Positions 20,801 to 32,269 of a stretch of 64,000 nt of DNA are shown one piece after another (the first letter of the stretch is position 1; each line of letters starts with the position of its first letter). Location of the stretch: assembly GCA_002633005.1 (NCBI GenBank), contig NMRA01000346.1:191165-255164 (forward strand), written 5' to 3'. The stretch is from Phoronis australis (lineage: Eukaryota; Phoronida; Phoronidae). Below the pieces are notes generated by a model. That model searched no databases and was not told where the DNA came from. It saw only the letters and a list, made by a program, of their open reading frames with translations. Made by a program: the position numbers and the translations under genes.

Positions 20801-23800
20801 AAAAATCAAACAAACACACTCAAAGATATAGAAACAAATTCAGCCAAACGAATAAACACAGAATTTGCAACCTAACTATGACATTGTGTAACTGGTCGCT
20901 GCGAAGATCTGAAATGCAACCGGTTCCAACCACACTATGACCCACATGTACTCGCACTCCAGTACAACACTGAAAGTTCAAAATCAGTTCCCATTGATCG
21001 GATTCTGCGCCGGGTCTACTGTACGCAGTGAAAGTTGGCGCGTGAGCCGTCACGAGCTACGCGTGTATGGGAATGGCAAAGAAATAACACAGGTTTCGAG
21101 AACGAGAGTTCATCAAGTAATGTTGATGGAACTCAAAAATGTCAATCGCCGTGTACCATTAATCTTCTTTACAAGATATTAAACAATACATTTATTTTAG
21201 TTTAACGACAAATTTGCTTTTTCGTCACCTCTTAATGAATTTGAACTAGTCAATAAACAATGCAGTTGTTGTCATTTGAAGTGTGAATTCATTATGAGGA
21301 CACCCTGTGTATTGGTTATCAACATATGAATATGATATAATTGTATCTGAAATTAGGAACACCACAATACTGACAAATCACTGCTAGACTACTAATGGAA
21401 ACAGGATTGTTACATGAAGAACATGGATATTTGCTATATCCTTCGAAAGCTCGCCTTCCCTGGATATTTCAGAGATGGGTGTTTCCAAACATATTTTTTC
21501 CTGAAGCTCAGTTTTGTTGTATCCACGGAATTCACAAAATACACACAGTGGCTGCTAAATATGCTTATTGTTTCAAGTGCGTGTATATGGGAATACTTTT
21601 ATATCCGGTACCAAGATCCCGCGTAAGATTTGGGGGAATTATCACCCAAGAGGCGTTAGCGTGACATTGTGTTAGACGTCGGTCATTCCAGCCACCAGAT
21701 GGCGAGACCGTCTTGTCCACGACTCGGCTCACCTAGTAGTATCCACAGACGTCCTCAGCTTCTGATCGTCCCCAATACACTACATATAATACTACAAGGT
21801 ATGACACTCCCGAGTGCTTCACTTCAGCCGTCCATAGCAAATATAAAACTCAATAAATTTACACAAAATTCAATAAATTTACACAAAACAAAGGTTCAAC
21901 AAACCATGAAGAATTGTTCTTTCTCCCAATACCATTCACGGTGTCCTGTTCCGGCGACTTCGTAAAAAATTCGCAGTCAAAGAACAAAAATGCTCAAAAA
22001 AAGCCCCCACACACTTTCATCGTAGGCCGCTCGAGGTCAAGGACGTTACGGAAATTACCGGTTTGTCGCGTAAAGTCACGATGTCGATAACTCTACACTT
22101 AGCCGCCAGTAGAAAAACTATTGAGTACTTCAGTAACTCACCGGCAATTTCCGTACCGTCCTTGACCTCGAGCGGCCCACGATGAAAGTGTGTGGGGGCT
22201 TTTTGTGAACATTTTTGTTCTTTGACTGCGAATTTCTTACGAAGTCGCCGGAATAGGACACCGTGAATGGTATTGGGAGAAAAAACAATTCTTCATGGTT
22301 TGTTGAACCTCTGTTTTGTGTAAATTTATTGAGTTTTATATTTGCTATGGACGGCTGAAGTGAAGCACCCGTGGAATTTCTAGTCGGGAGTGTCATACCT
22401 TGTAGTATTACGCATGTATTGTACTGGGGACGATCAGAAGCTGAGGAGGCCTGTGGTAGTATCAAACAACTATTGCTGTGAAATTTGACGACATTTCGTA
22501 AGTCCAATCAAAATAATTCAACTAAACGATTTACGAGAAAGGAAAACAGAAGAAGCTATCAAAAACCAAAATTGTCACTTGGCATTGCCTTTGATGTCCG
22601 AAATTGCAAGATAACGTCATGCTTTTTCATCTGATAATCCTGCATCTGGTTACATGGGGAGGCTGACCAAATCAAAGTAAGATAATTCGCCAGTGCTGGC
22701 TTACAGAGACATCCCTGTATAGCACATTGGATCAAACTGCAGACATGAGTATTTTCCATAGAGCATCGCAACATGCCCGTCACGTTTTCCCTCCAAATTG
22801 CTATCTCCCATAGGGAATATGAACAAAGGCTTGTGTAAGATGATAGGAAATTTTCACTAAAACGCGCATTTATTTTGAAGTTCTTTTAAAGATTGGAAAA
22901 CCACTTCAGAAAACCCACTTATTTCAATGTGAGACCAGTCGGGTATATTAATATCAGAACAAAATTCAAAACACATAAGAACAATTAATTTACTAAGGCT
23001 GTTTTGTAAGCAAAGTACTATATACTATTACATAAATAAATAAATTGAACAGAAGATCACAGATATTCTTGGAAATTACAACGTACACGCAATGGAGTCA
23101 GGAAGAGGCCTACAGGCGCGGACGGCCTATCGACTCCCAGTATCTGTCTTTGAAGACGGGTACAATTAACGAGAGCTTGCAGAAGATTTGAAAATGTTCA
23201 CCATCATGTTTTAGCCTAAATTAATAGATATTGAATACGACTACACCATAAAAAAGCGCAATAAACCCGTTCCTTCCTTCAAAAATTAACTGTTGTAAAA
23301 TCGGGCGGTCTCATCTTGTAACTTTGGCAGGTTAGAAATTAATCCCCGGCCTGAGAAGAAAGGATATGGTCATGCAGAGTGTTTGTCACGGCGGGTTAGT
23401 CTTAGTTGCCACAGCTTGCGTCCGACAGAGGAATTCCACATAGTGTGATGTAACCAGTTTCTGTCCAAACATGAAACAATGACGCAATGTCGTAGCTTTA
23501 TGGTGAAGCCACTTTATAACTATCTCTGTATAATGTACAGGTGGCTCTGACGCGAACGTGCTTGNNNNNNNNNNNNNNNNNNNNNNNNNNNNNNNNNNNN
23601 NNNNNNNNNNNNNNNNNNNNNNNNNNNNNNNNNNNNNNNNNNNNNNNNNNNNNNNNNNNNNNNNNNNNNNNNNNNNNNNNNNNNNNNNNNNNNNNNNNNN
23701 NNNNNNNNNNNNNNNNNNNNNNNNNNNNNNNNNNNNNNNNNNNNNNNNNNNNNNNNNNNNNNNNNNNNNNNNNNNNNNNNNNNNNNNNNNNNNNNNNNNN

Positions 23801-26800
23801 NNNNNNNNNNNNNNNNNNNNNNNNNNNNNNNNNNNNNNNNNNNNNNNNNNNNNNNNNNNNNNNNNNNNNNNNNNNNNNNNNNNNNNNNNNNNNNNNNNNN
23901 NNNNNNNNNNNNNNCACGCGGTGATAAAATTAACGGCAACCAAAAAAGTGGAGTTGTAATTCTTCGCCAAAGTCAACTTAATTCTCAGAACTAAGCTTCA
24001 TTAAAGATATGTATAGAAGTAGAAAGGACCAATGATGAAAGTAAGCGTTTTTTAAATGATAGTTTTAAGTGTATAGTGTATTTTTGACGAGGTGAAAACT
24101 CGAAATCGGTAACCCAAATCCGGTCACGGCCCGTTTAAAATACACTGGAGTAACGAAATGAGTACAGAAAGCGAATGGAAGTATTGTAGCCCCTACATGG
24201 CCAACCGAGGGGCTACGTGTTGCCTACTAGATGGCCCCGCGTTCGTTTGAATGCGCTAAATTTCCCCTTACTCCCAGGTCTCCTAATGTTGTTTATCCAT
24301 TTTTCACGAAGTTCTTGGTTTGCAGGGAACAGATACAAACTCAGATTTTTATCTCTCTTGTTGTTTTTGAAGCAGCCAGGAACACAACAAGTGTATCCGC
24401 CGTAAGTTTTCTTCGCGCTCATACCGCGTAATATGCTTGTTACTATGGCCGCTTTCGGAATCCTGACCACAGCACCCACAATGCACCATTTTAACTAATT
24501 TCAATATGGCGTCGCTGCAAATCCGCTATTATCTCTGTATAATGTACAGGTGGCTCTGATGCGAACGTGCTGGAAAGTCGTTCTCAGAACATTCCCTAAA
24601 TTAATTATGAAACGATTATTTGTTTTGAATGTGGTCTGAAATAAAACGCACAACTAATGCTACTACTTTGAAGGAGCAAATACGCCTGAGAAAAAAGACG
24701 AAGCTTGTAATATCAGGCGAGCGTTACTTAGAGGCGAGATTCTCGCGAGATATCGCCATGTTTTATTGCAAGCGGAGCACGTGATCACACTAACTCTCTA
24801 GTGAGACCATTGCGTCTACGAAACTCTACCAAGAGCTTGGCTTGCTGTTCTGTATCACTCGTTAGCTTACAAAGTCCATGGAACAGGTCGAATAACTATT
24901 CTTACACTATAGTAAATCGCCAGCGTGGCTAATACTCGTGTTAGTCGTTTGCCGGGGCATATGTCGCACCGAATCACAGCATACAGTTTGTGGTACGGTC
25001 AGAAAGTGTAAGAGCTAAAGTTGCCATGCATGAATCTCTGAGGGAAAATAATATCACAATAGGAGGTCAACGATGAAGTGTTGATGAAGTCAACTAAACT
25101 GAGTTTTGCATGTTATTTTAATTTTTCTGCGATGTCAATAAAATTAATCTGGACATGTGCGAGGAGTGTAAAACAAAATGGAAAGGTACCACCGCCAGAC
25201 CGTGGACAGCGTCCTTAGTGCGTTGTTACGGAGACGGGGAATGAGATAAAGTTCCTCAAAGTAGCCATAGGAGTGGTGCGTGTATGTAATATCACAAGCT
25301 GTGGAGACCACAAACTCCTACAATCAACAAACTGCGACAGTAGACCAACGAAGCCCAAACAGTCGAAACTCTGAATTGCGGCATTTTGCGCAGAAATTCT
25401 AACCCCAAGCTGTCGTAACTTTGCATGGATATTTAATGGACGCACTGGAGTCTAAACCAGCTGCATGAATTAGTTCTGCACAGAAAACACTCGTTCGCAT
25501 TGAACATGTCACTCTCCAGTATCACAGCAGACATCACTTCAGTGTCTTTGTATTGAAGATATCCCTGTCAACATCGCGGTTTCCGCCAACTTTGCCAATC
25601 TGACAATTTGACATTCTTGTCTTTCGCTGCAGATTTCCTCCTCACCGTCGTCACTAGTGATGTCTTTCTCTTCAATCTCTTGTGCAGCAGGCAACTGATC
25701 TTATCCATCCAGCCACCCTGAGTTTCTTACTTTCTCGGTTGCTATACATCCATTTTCATAGGTAGACAGTACCATCCATCCGACAAGACTACGAAAATTT
25801 GTTCCAATTGTCACTGCACCTACTGAGGTTTAATTGTATCGCTACAATTTGTGCTTCAAAGGCACGGACGAACTGTCGCGATCTGATCTGATCTCACGGG
25901 AAAGTTTCGACTGTTTGTGCTTCCAAGCCCTACACCAACTGTCGCAATTTGAGGATGGTCCAACAATGGCATAAGCATGGTGGAAGCGCAAGACACCCTG
26001 CTGTGGTCTCCATAGTAACAAGTGATGGCTTAGTCACGGCAGTTGTTTTGAGCATGTTGAAAACAAGCGCCGAGGTTCGGCGATCTGATCCGGAACGTGG
26101 TGAGGTCTTGAAGGTCGGTAGACAAATCGAACCTTACATTTCGTATAGCTGCAATGCCCAACGAAACAAAAACGTGTTCTTTTCATTACGAGATGAATCA
26201 TTTGGCCTAACTTCTTCGTAATATTTATTTACCCACGGTTCTTTAGTTCCAACGACAACCCTGACGTCAGTTTATGAGCTCAATGCAAATTGCGTCAACA
26301 TGTCAGTCACAAACACACAGGATTTAGCTACGGAAACATGCTGAGTGTCTCATCGACTGGAACTAACCTGCCTCCCGTTCAGTAACGCTAGGACCTCGCT
26401 AAAAGCAAGACTTCGCGAGATTACGTGAGATATTGCCGTGTATTTTAAATGAGAACACGTGACTTTGAATAGGTTTTAGCTAGGTCCTAACGTAGGTCCT
26501 AGCTTCTACTGAACGCACGCCTGGTTACGACATGGGGTCGAGGGCAAACAATGGATCGCCTGTTCTGGATTTTAAGTGGAGATACCAAACTAGTAGTTTT
26601 TTATACTTCGAGACATCGAACTTTACGAAGGTAACTTGAATAGAATAGGTGAGAATTCCTCATAATGTAGGCATTCAACAGCAGTGTAAGGACAATTTCC
26701 GATCTCCAGAGGCTTAATTGAATTTTAATTATTTATCTTAACATATCTGGCACTAATCTCCTCATTGCACGCACTCACTAACTGCTGCGAAAAGCACGCT

Positions 26801-29800
26801 GTTAGATCGAAGCAGAACATTGCAAACGTCTTCGAAAATCTTTAATTGACAAAACAGCGAAGTAAAAGCGCGCACAAGTGAGACCAACCGAGTACTGCGC
26901 CCGGTTGCATGAAACAGTCCTAAATAGGGACTCGGCTAAGTTCCCTACATCTACTTCTTTTTTGAGGGCTTGTGAAAACACTGATTGTCCTATCTTATGC
27001 TGTTTGAGTATCATTATTATGCCAATGTTTGGCTTTGATACAAATCGAGAGTGAAGTCTACATTGAATTCTCAATATTATTGAAAATAAGAAGGGATCTT
27101 TTCATACAGCGCCCCTAATTTAAGGACTGTGTCCCTAATTATTTTGATTGAATTAAGGGCTAAGTTTTTAGTTATATGATTAGAAAATGTCATTAATCAA
27201 AGAAGAACTAATGATAAAGATGAAAATATAGAAAAATGTTACACCTGTGCCTAAAGAACGAAACAAATACGAAAAAGATTTAGGGAACTTAGTTGAGTCC
27301 CTATTTGGGACTGTTTCATGCAACCGGCCACTGGAACCCCGCTAGCGTAAGTTTGTCAGAGCGCAGCGGCATTGCCGGTGATCGCCGTTACCATACCCAG
27401 AGATCTCAAAAAAAAACAAAAACGGTGGAGGTGGAGAGCGCGGCGTGAGAACGCATTGTGAGCGCACTGGTCGCGTTTATAACTTTTGGGACACTTTCTC
27501 TCATTGAGTTTGAATGCGACTTTGTAGATGTTCCTTGAGTTTGATGGCGACTTTGTGCCTTTTGTGGTCGACGCACGGTCGACAACGCAGCAAGGGTGTT
27601 ACACTGATAAGAGGTTATAAGCTAAGAACTGAATGCATGAACGTCGTTATCATGAGGGTCTTTTTAAAATCTATCATATTTACCAACCCGTGAAATCTCG
27701 AACTCTCTAGAATTCACTGAATATTTCGGAAATTTTCATTTCTGACGGTCGAGCACAGAGAAAGGGGTAACAAAAATCGAGAAAAAAGTCCAGGCAACAC
27801 TTTTAAATACCTAATACACCAGCTTATGTACGAAATTGTTCATACCTATATCTATGAAATTCGGGGATTCCATCTTCGGCACTGCGGTTGTTTTTCAAAT
27901 GCATTGTGGGAACGTTTTCTGGTCGTAAACATCCAGGGACACCACATATAACTTGGTGAAGTGTACTATGACGGAGAACAACACACGGGTCCAATACAAC
28001 ACGATTTTGGTGCGAGTACAACAAAGTAACCATCATGGCAAAATAAGACCGAAAGCGAGCCTCAAATGCATTGAATAAATAAGCAGATCAGCAAGTCTTT
28101 TGTGAAAAAGAGTCTCAAGAAACAGGCTCACGGTGAAGTCAAATTTCCTCTAAAACCTACATGTAATATGTGAAACAGGCTACATACCCAAAAGTTGTTT
28201 GAGATCGACATCCGTCCCACATTGCATATGAGAAACGACAGCAGCGAAGTATGAAATCCCCGAATTCACGGCTATCTCCAAGAAAATCATATTTTTTGAG
28301 TTTTAACATCAAACGCTTAGACGATGTTAATATGCCATTGAAAAGTTCCAACATAAACAACTATCAGTTCGGTATTTCTTCATAGTTCAAAAGTATTTAT
28401 TTCAAGCTTTCAACCTGAACAGTTGTTTCAAAACACGTATTTTTGGGATAAAATACGACAGACGTGTTTTTAATACAAATCAAACGTTAACTGTCCTGCG
28501 CCCTGTCAAAATATGGGGCGTGAACAGTACCCATCAGTGGCGGATTTAGAGGGGGGCCAAGAGGGCCATGGCACCCCTAAATAAAAACCCTGGATCCGCC
28601 CCTGCCCATGTTCTTGTACGGAAGAGTTGAAAACATTGTTGGTTTTTATGGAAGGTTTTAAAGTGGCGAGTGTGTTAGCTTGCACACTGATAGTGGAAAT
28701 AATGATGTAACTAAAAACACAACAAAAAGACAAACAAAACAGAAATGCTGACGGAAGCTTTGAGTCGCGTAAATTCAATTGCAAGATCGCATCACTTTAA
28801 AGATTTTTTCGAGACCAGCTATGTCGTTCTATAGGTAGTGATCTAGCTTTTTGGAGCTCTAATGAAATGCTAACAATTGTTTTGCGCACATTTACGTGTC
28901 GATAGATTTTGCCATTTTTGATTTGGTTTTGGTTTTGGGTTGTTTGGAACGAAAACCAGACAAGATTTTAGAGTTTTCACAAACGTTTGATTTTCTCTCT
29001 AATACTTTGAGTTCATTGTCACCTGAATAGAAGTGTTTCAGATTTTCTAGGATTAAATTTCTGTGATTATTCCCAGAAAATGCAAAGGGGAGCGCCTCTG
29101 GGGTTTTTGTACCCGGATCTACATGGTTAGTTCATTATTCGATTCCCTGCTTGACATATCAAATCAGTTTACATTAAACTCCAACCGCATTATTTGTAAG
29201 GTACTTTGACGTGTACAACACGTACAAAAAGTGTTCATAACGACGACATACAAACAACTACTATTAATCAAGGAATGTGAATCTACGTTTACACGATTAA
29301 CGATTAAGTGTTATTTAGAAGTCTTCCCAGATTCGTGCCAATATAACTGACAGTTCTACACACACTGGGTACATGGGCGTGATTTTCAAATAAGTTCGAA
29401 CTCTGCGAATAACTCTCCTACATGGGCGGCGCACCACAGGGGGCTGGGGGCTATAGACAAATGTCTTAACTCACAGCCTGGTTAGCTTGACTTTTCACGG
29501 GCAGGTGTGCTACTTTTTCAGGTGAGTGAAAAGACCTGTGTGACTACAGGCAGACCGTTGTAAATTGCAGTGTGCTGCCAGTGACTGTCGTAGCAGGACA
29601 TAGCATATCAGCCCATTCAGAGCAGACAATCTTTACCCCTCCCCTGGCACCAGGAGGGCGTTCTCTTAAACAGCGTTTTTTTCCATCAAGGTACATTTTT
29701 CGGAAAAGGTACAATTGTTTACTCACGTGCTGCAATCATATTTTCACAAACACAATTCTTTTCTCACGAACAGTATAGGTTCCCTGTAATATTGTACTCT

Positions 29801-32269
29801 CCCAAGAACTGGATCTCCGCAAACTGATTATGTAACGTGGGGCCCAGCGAGGTGAAGTAGCTGAATCGCATTTCCAACGTAGGCCACAAGAAAGGAATTT
29901 ATTTCTAAACTTTTATGGAAAGTCCTGCACTGCAACTAATGTGACGAGTCATCCAAAATACATCTCAAATCTTGTTAATAGGTGTTTGCCAGTTTTTGTC
30001 TATCAGAAAAATTTATCTGCAACTTTCAGGTACTGGGCTAAATACTTGCAGTAGTTCATCGCATTTTTTGTAGATGTCACTGCATTCTGAATTTTTTACT
30101 GAAGAATGTAATTGCATCAAACGGCACTAAAAGTCCAATAAATTATAATATATAAAGATGTATAATTTTGAATGACTTGACTAAGTTATTTATATCACGT
30201 GTGAGGGATCCATAACCTAAAACCTTTGTCTTTAAAAAGTAGAAATCTTTTGAAATTGTTTCAATAACGGTTTAACTAGTCATCTCAATAATCTCTATGA
30301 TNTAGGGAGTTTGGGGGGGGGGGTGTATAGCCCCCACTTTTTCAGTGCTGCGCTGCCCATGTTTTTAGAATTAAAAATATTTTTAAACCAGTCAGGTTGC
30401 AAAATGATAATTGCCTATGAATTAAACAATTAATCTTTTGCTTCTGATATAATCGTCAACTGGCAAAGGGATTATATGGCTCTTATGCAATTCGGTTGAA
30501 AAACGACGAAGTTGCAAAAAATTTCAATGACAGTAAATTCCATAGCATGGACAAACACTGGAACATACGAATGCAAACGACTATCACGCATGCGCGGCGC
30601 ATCCTAAACGTTCAAGAGATCGGAGTTTACATTCCAGGGTTAGATGTCTATGGTGATAATGTGACGTTAGGAGGAATAGAAATTCAGTTTGAGAAAGGAA
30701 CTGCGTGTCGCAGGAAAAGAATTACGTTAATAAGAAAAAAAAGCCATTATAGAGAACGCCAGAGCGGAACGCATGGGAAGATAGTTGTCTTCCCTGCCAC
30801 AGTCGTGTGATAAGACACCGATGAATTACTTTATGTTGCCTCAAACCCATAAGTCGGAAGAATTCCTCACAAAGCACACAACAAAATTTACACTAAAATG
30901 GAGAAATTTTAATTAAGCGATTTGTCTTCCGCATTTTTCGTGCGATAAAACATCGATGGATTGCTTTATATACATGTAGCCCCGAAACTTCAAGTCAGAA
31001 GAATTCCTTCCATACCGCAGCTCAATTACACTCAAATGCACAAATCAAACAATTTCATCAAAAATCATATATGTGATTCTTATCAGCCATGAAACTGTTT
31101 CCGTGTGCGGTGAATGTAAGTGTGTCAGCAATGGTCCCTGGCAAATGTGTGGGATCTGCCCAAGACTGGCAGTGCAAGATCAGTGAGAGAAATGGAGTTT
31201 GGAAATGCGGGCTATAAAAATGAAGATCATAGTTTATTCTTTCCGTTTCGAATCATTAAAATGTGGTGAAGTTGCAAAAACGTTGGTTAAAAAGTACACT
31301 ATTAGGATACTTTTCCGCAAAATTCAACCAAGATCAATCCATGTGCGTATGAAATTGACACCTACATTCAAAATATGCAAAAAATGCCTTCTGATTTACC
31401 TCACCTGAAACGTGATGGCCGAGGCATAATTGCTTATTTGGCTTGCCTTATGTAACACGTCCTAATTTTTGTCATGTATGCAATGTTTCTGTTTCTGAAA
31501 TTCGAAAATTGACATTTTTGAAAAGTGTGTCCAGGCTTTGCCGTGAATAGATTGGACTATTTAAATACCTAATGTCAAAATTAAGGGAACCAAAACGTGA
31601 CAATTGGACGATTTTAGGATCAGTGCCAAACCACCATCACAAACACTAAGTGCTTAAATTGAATGTGAAACTGCTATCCCTAAAGTGATTTTTACATTCT
31701 TTCGTGTCTTGTCGATTGACGATTTAGTGAGGAAATTTGTTCGTCTGGAGTCGAGAAATTGTCCTGGATTACGGGTGTACCTCACAGGAGTCACTTATTG
31801 CTTGCTCAATAGTCTAAAGCTTACCATGTGATTCTAGTCGCGCGCCTAAGGTTACTTTAACAGCGTTACGCCTTACCTCCACATGCACCGCGAGCGGCAT
31901 AACCAGCAGCGCCACTCCCAGGTCGGCTATTGCTAGGGATACAATGAAGTAGTTCGTCATTGTTTGCAGTTGTTTTTCCTTCACCACGCTGAGCACGACC
32001 AATATGTTGCCGAACAGTGTAAACAGTGGGAAAAGAACAAGAACGTAGGCCCAATACTTGGGAGGTCCCACGGAATTATCAGTTGAGTTCCCACCGAAAA
32101 CCGTTTCATTTTCACCGCTCCCGCAAGTACCGTATGTACAGTTTCCGCTAGTGTTTGTCGTCATCAAGTCGATTACTGTAAAAGCACTGTTTGGTTTACT
32201 TGTAGAGTTCATTAAATCACCGTCAAAAATCTCCAACGGAGCTGTGTTCAAGAACTCCATGGACGTCAT
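17622..32269 (-). CDS. DRD2-like: D2-like dopamine receptor (four exons, complete, 527 residues)
   Basis: Joining, on the - strand, 32269-31877, 20710-20595, 20165-19318 and 17848-17622 gives 1584 nt, 528 codons including TAA, with GT-AG borders. Rhodopsin-class landmarks: Asn88 (TM1), Asp116 (TM2), Cys145, Asp152 (TM3 amine-binding aspartate), DRF motif 169-171, ECL2 Cys222, TM5 serines 233, 234 and 237 (catechol contacts), CWVP 458-461 (TM6), NPVIY 503-507 (TM7). The TM3 phrase CTASILNL and the TM4-TM5 stretch SPIALG...CIFYNSDF...SFYIPC are typical of D2-like rather than alpha2-adrenergic or D1-like receptors and very close to insect D2R. A long third loop (about 255-442) with a very short tail (ends HPCK) fits Gi/o coupling. 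Acts at the plasma membrane as a dopamine sensor lowering cAMP. Confidence 0.93.
17849..19317 (-). other. DRD2-like: Intron 3 of the dopamine receptor gene
   Basis: 1.47 kb, phase 1, GTGAGT donor. No further exon or element is recognised; it contains an atacatgtacatgtat patch near 18724. In vertebrate D2 genes an alternative exon lies inside loop 3, but nothing equivalent was seen here. Confidence 0.7.
19318..20165 (-). CDS. DRD2-like: Dopamine receptor exon 3: TM4, TM5 and the long third intracellular loop
   Basis: 848 nt: 1 base (completing Arg170), 282 codons, 1 base. Acceptor gatttcag, donor TTAG|GTGAGT. Residues 171-452: F171 of DRF, TM4 with the conserved Trp197, ECL2 with Cys222, TM5 serines, then about 187 residues of polar, Ser/Asn/Glu/Lys-rich loop and [12 protein letters not shown] into TM6. 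The single large loop exon leaves no room for the D2 long/short exon choice known from vertebrates. Confidence 0.94.
20166..20594 (-). other. DRD2-like: Intron 2 of the dopamine receptor gene
   Basis: 429 bases, phase 2, GTAGAG donor. It carries a 153-bp transposon copy (20312-20464) that makes up a third of its length. Confidence 0.8.
20312..20464. mobile_element. Non-autonomous TIR element, family 1 copy a, 5-bp TSD GTTAA
   Basis: Begins CATGGGCGGATCC and ends ATCCGCCACTG, imperfect inverted termini, with ggggggcc / ggcccccat just inside. It is flanked by GTTAA at 20307-20311 and 20465-20469. Two further copies at 28535 and 62554 share termini and TSD length. CAGTGGCGG ends and 5-bp duplications suggest a hAT-like (5-bp TSD) group; the superfamily is inferred. 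Confidence 0.85.
20595..20710 (-). CDS. DRD2-like: Dopamine receptor exon 2: TM3
   Basis: 116 nt: 38 codons plus 2 bases of Arg170. Acceptor cgtttcag, donor ACAG|GTAGAG. Encodes Cys145 (disulfide with Cys222), WVAFD152 (amine-binding aspartate), CTASILNL and the first two residues of the DRF motif. The exon is too short to appear as an ORF by itself and was found by motif. Confidence 0.93.
20930..21260 (+). repeat. Dispersed repeat family A, copy 3
   Basis: Aligns by eye with 43500-43740 (the stretches around cagtgaaagttgg.gcgtgagccgt, tttattttagtttaa, taatgaa.ttgaa and caataaacaatg). No coding capacity seen. Confidence 0.6.
21737..22462. mobile_element. Large foldback element, arms about 325 bp, loop about 75 bp
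   Basis: The left arm (about 21737-22062) is the reverse complement of the right arm (about 22137-22462). Shared landmarks include ctgatcgtcccc, gtatgacactcccg, cgtccatagcaaatataaaa and ccccacacactttcatcgt. The arms differ by scattered substitutions, a tandem duplicate of aattcaataaatttacacaa in the left arm and a 12-base insertion in the right. The open frames on either arm mirror each other, so they are by-products. Either a head-to-head insertion of one element or a foldback transposon. Confidence 0.9.
23565..23914. other. Assembly gap, 350 N
   Basis: A run of N inside dopamine receptor intron 1. The about 44 bases immediately before it recur with two differences at 24529-24571, so the gap probably hides or results from a repeat or allelic copy. 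Confidence 0.99.
24213..24422 (-). pseudogene. Broken THAP-domain sequence
   Basis: From an ATG at 24422 the frame reads [17 protein letters not shown], then about 20 residues to LYLFP, and [10 protein letters not shown]. The CCxxxC start, the FP and the Trp with a basic run are the order of the C2CH zinc finger of THAP proteins, found in P-element-like transposases and host THAP genes. The frame ends soon after [10 protein letters not shown] without the C-x2-H half of the metal site, so the domain is truncated. It lies in dopamine receptor intron 1, on the receptor's own strand. Most likely transposon debris. Confidence 0.75.
24529..24571 (+). repeat. Copy of the sequence bordering the 23.6 kb gap
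   Basis: atctctgtataatgtacagg followed by tggctctgatgcgaacgtgc repeats 23522-23564 nearly exactly. Confidence 0.9.
24722..24850 (+). repeat. cacgtgatcacact-core dispersed repeat, copy
   Basis: The pattern gcgagattctcgcgagatat ... cgccatgt.ttattgcaagc ... agcacgtgatcacactaa ... ttgcgtct recurs at 46135-46262 and 16635-16700, and in weaker form at 26398-26465 and 32995-33070. No coding content. Perhaps a MITE or SINE-like family. Confidence 0.75.
26901..27327. mobile_element. Non-autonomous TIR element, 427 bp, about 52-bp inverted termini
   Basis: Starts ccggttgcatgaaacagtcc and ends with its complement ggactgtttcatgcaaccgg; the match continues inward through taaatagggact...aagttccct. The interior is A+T rich with no ORF of note. 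The target duplication is not clear. The ends resemble MITEs mobilised by DDE transposases; the superfamily cannot be fixed. Confidence 0.9.
28535..28604. mobile_element. Non-autonomous TIR element, family 1 copy b, 70 bp, TSD CCCAT
   Basis: Begins CAGTGGCGGATTTAG and ends TGGATCCGCCCCTG, flanked by CCCAT at 28530-28534 and 28605-28609. It is almost only the two termini, a minimal internally deleted copy. Confidence 0.9.
31877..32269 (-). CDS. DRD2-like: Dopamine receptor exon 1: N-terminus, TM1, TM2
   Basis: 393 nt, 131 codons, phase 0 donor GAG|GTAAGG. The ATG at 32269 (MTSMEF...) is chosen; the open frame extends upstream only to a TTG. The 70-residue extracellular N-terminus has several N-x-S/T sites ([20 protein letters not shown]). 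TM1 contains GN88 and TM2 LAIAD116; it ends MPLAVHVE, matching the D2-like pattern that continues in exon 2. Met4 is an alternative start. Confidence 0.92.

Larger units (their letters stand above)
20711..31876 (-). other. DRD2-like: Intron 1 of the dopamine receptor gene (11.2 kb, repeat-rich)
   Basis: Phase 0, GTAAGG donor. It contains a family A repeat (20930-21260), a large foldback (21737-22462), a 350-base gap, a broken THAP sequence (24213-24422), cacgtg-core repeats (24722-24850, 26398-26465), a 427-bp TIR element (26901-27327), a 70-bp TIR element (28535-28604) and a G-run with one N at 30302. No coding exon was found, including in the 104-residue frame at 30496-30810. Confidence 0.75.

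Noticed and set aside
23386-23976. Open frames of 127-196 residues across the first N run, and similar ones at 42459-42852
   Set aside because: They are open only because N has no stop codons.
27824-28360. - strand frames with VICGVPGC and RCCRFSY phrases, considered as further THAP fragments
   Set aside because: The cysteine spacing and following residues do not continue the THAP order.
30496-30810. 104-residue + strand open frame in receptor intron 1
   Set aside because: Begins at TTG, Lys/Arg-rich, no motif, on the strand opposite the receptor; not supported.
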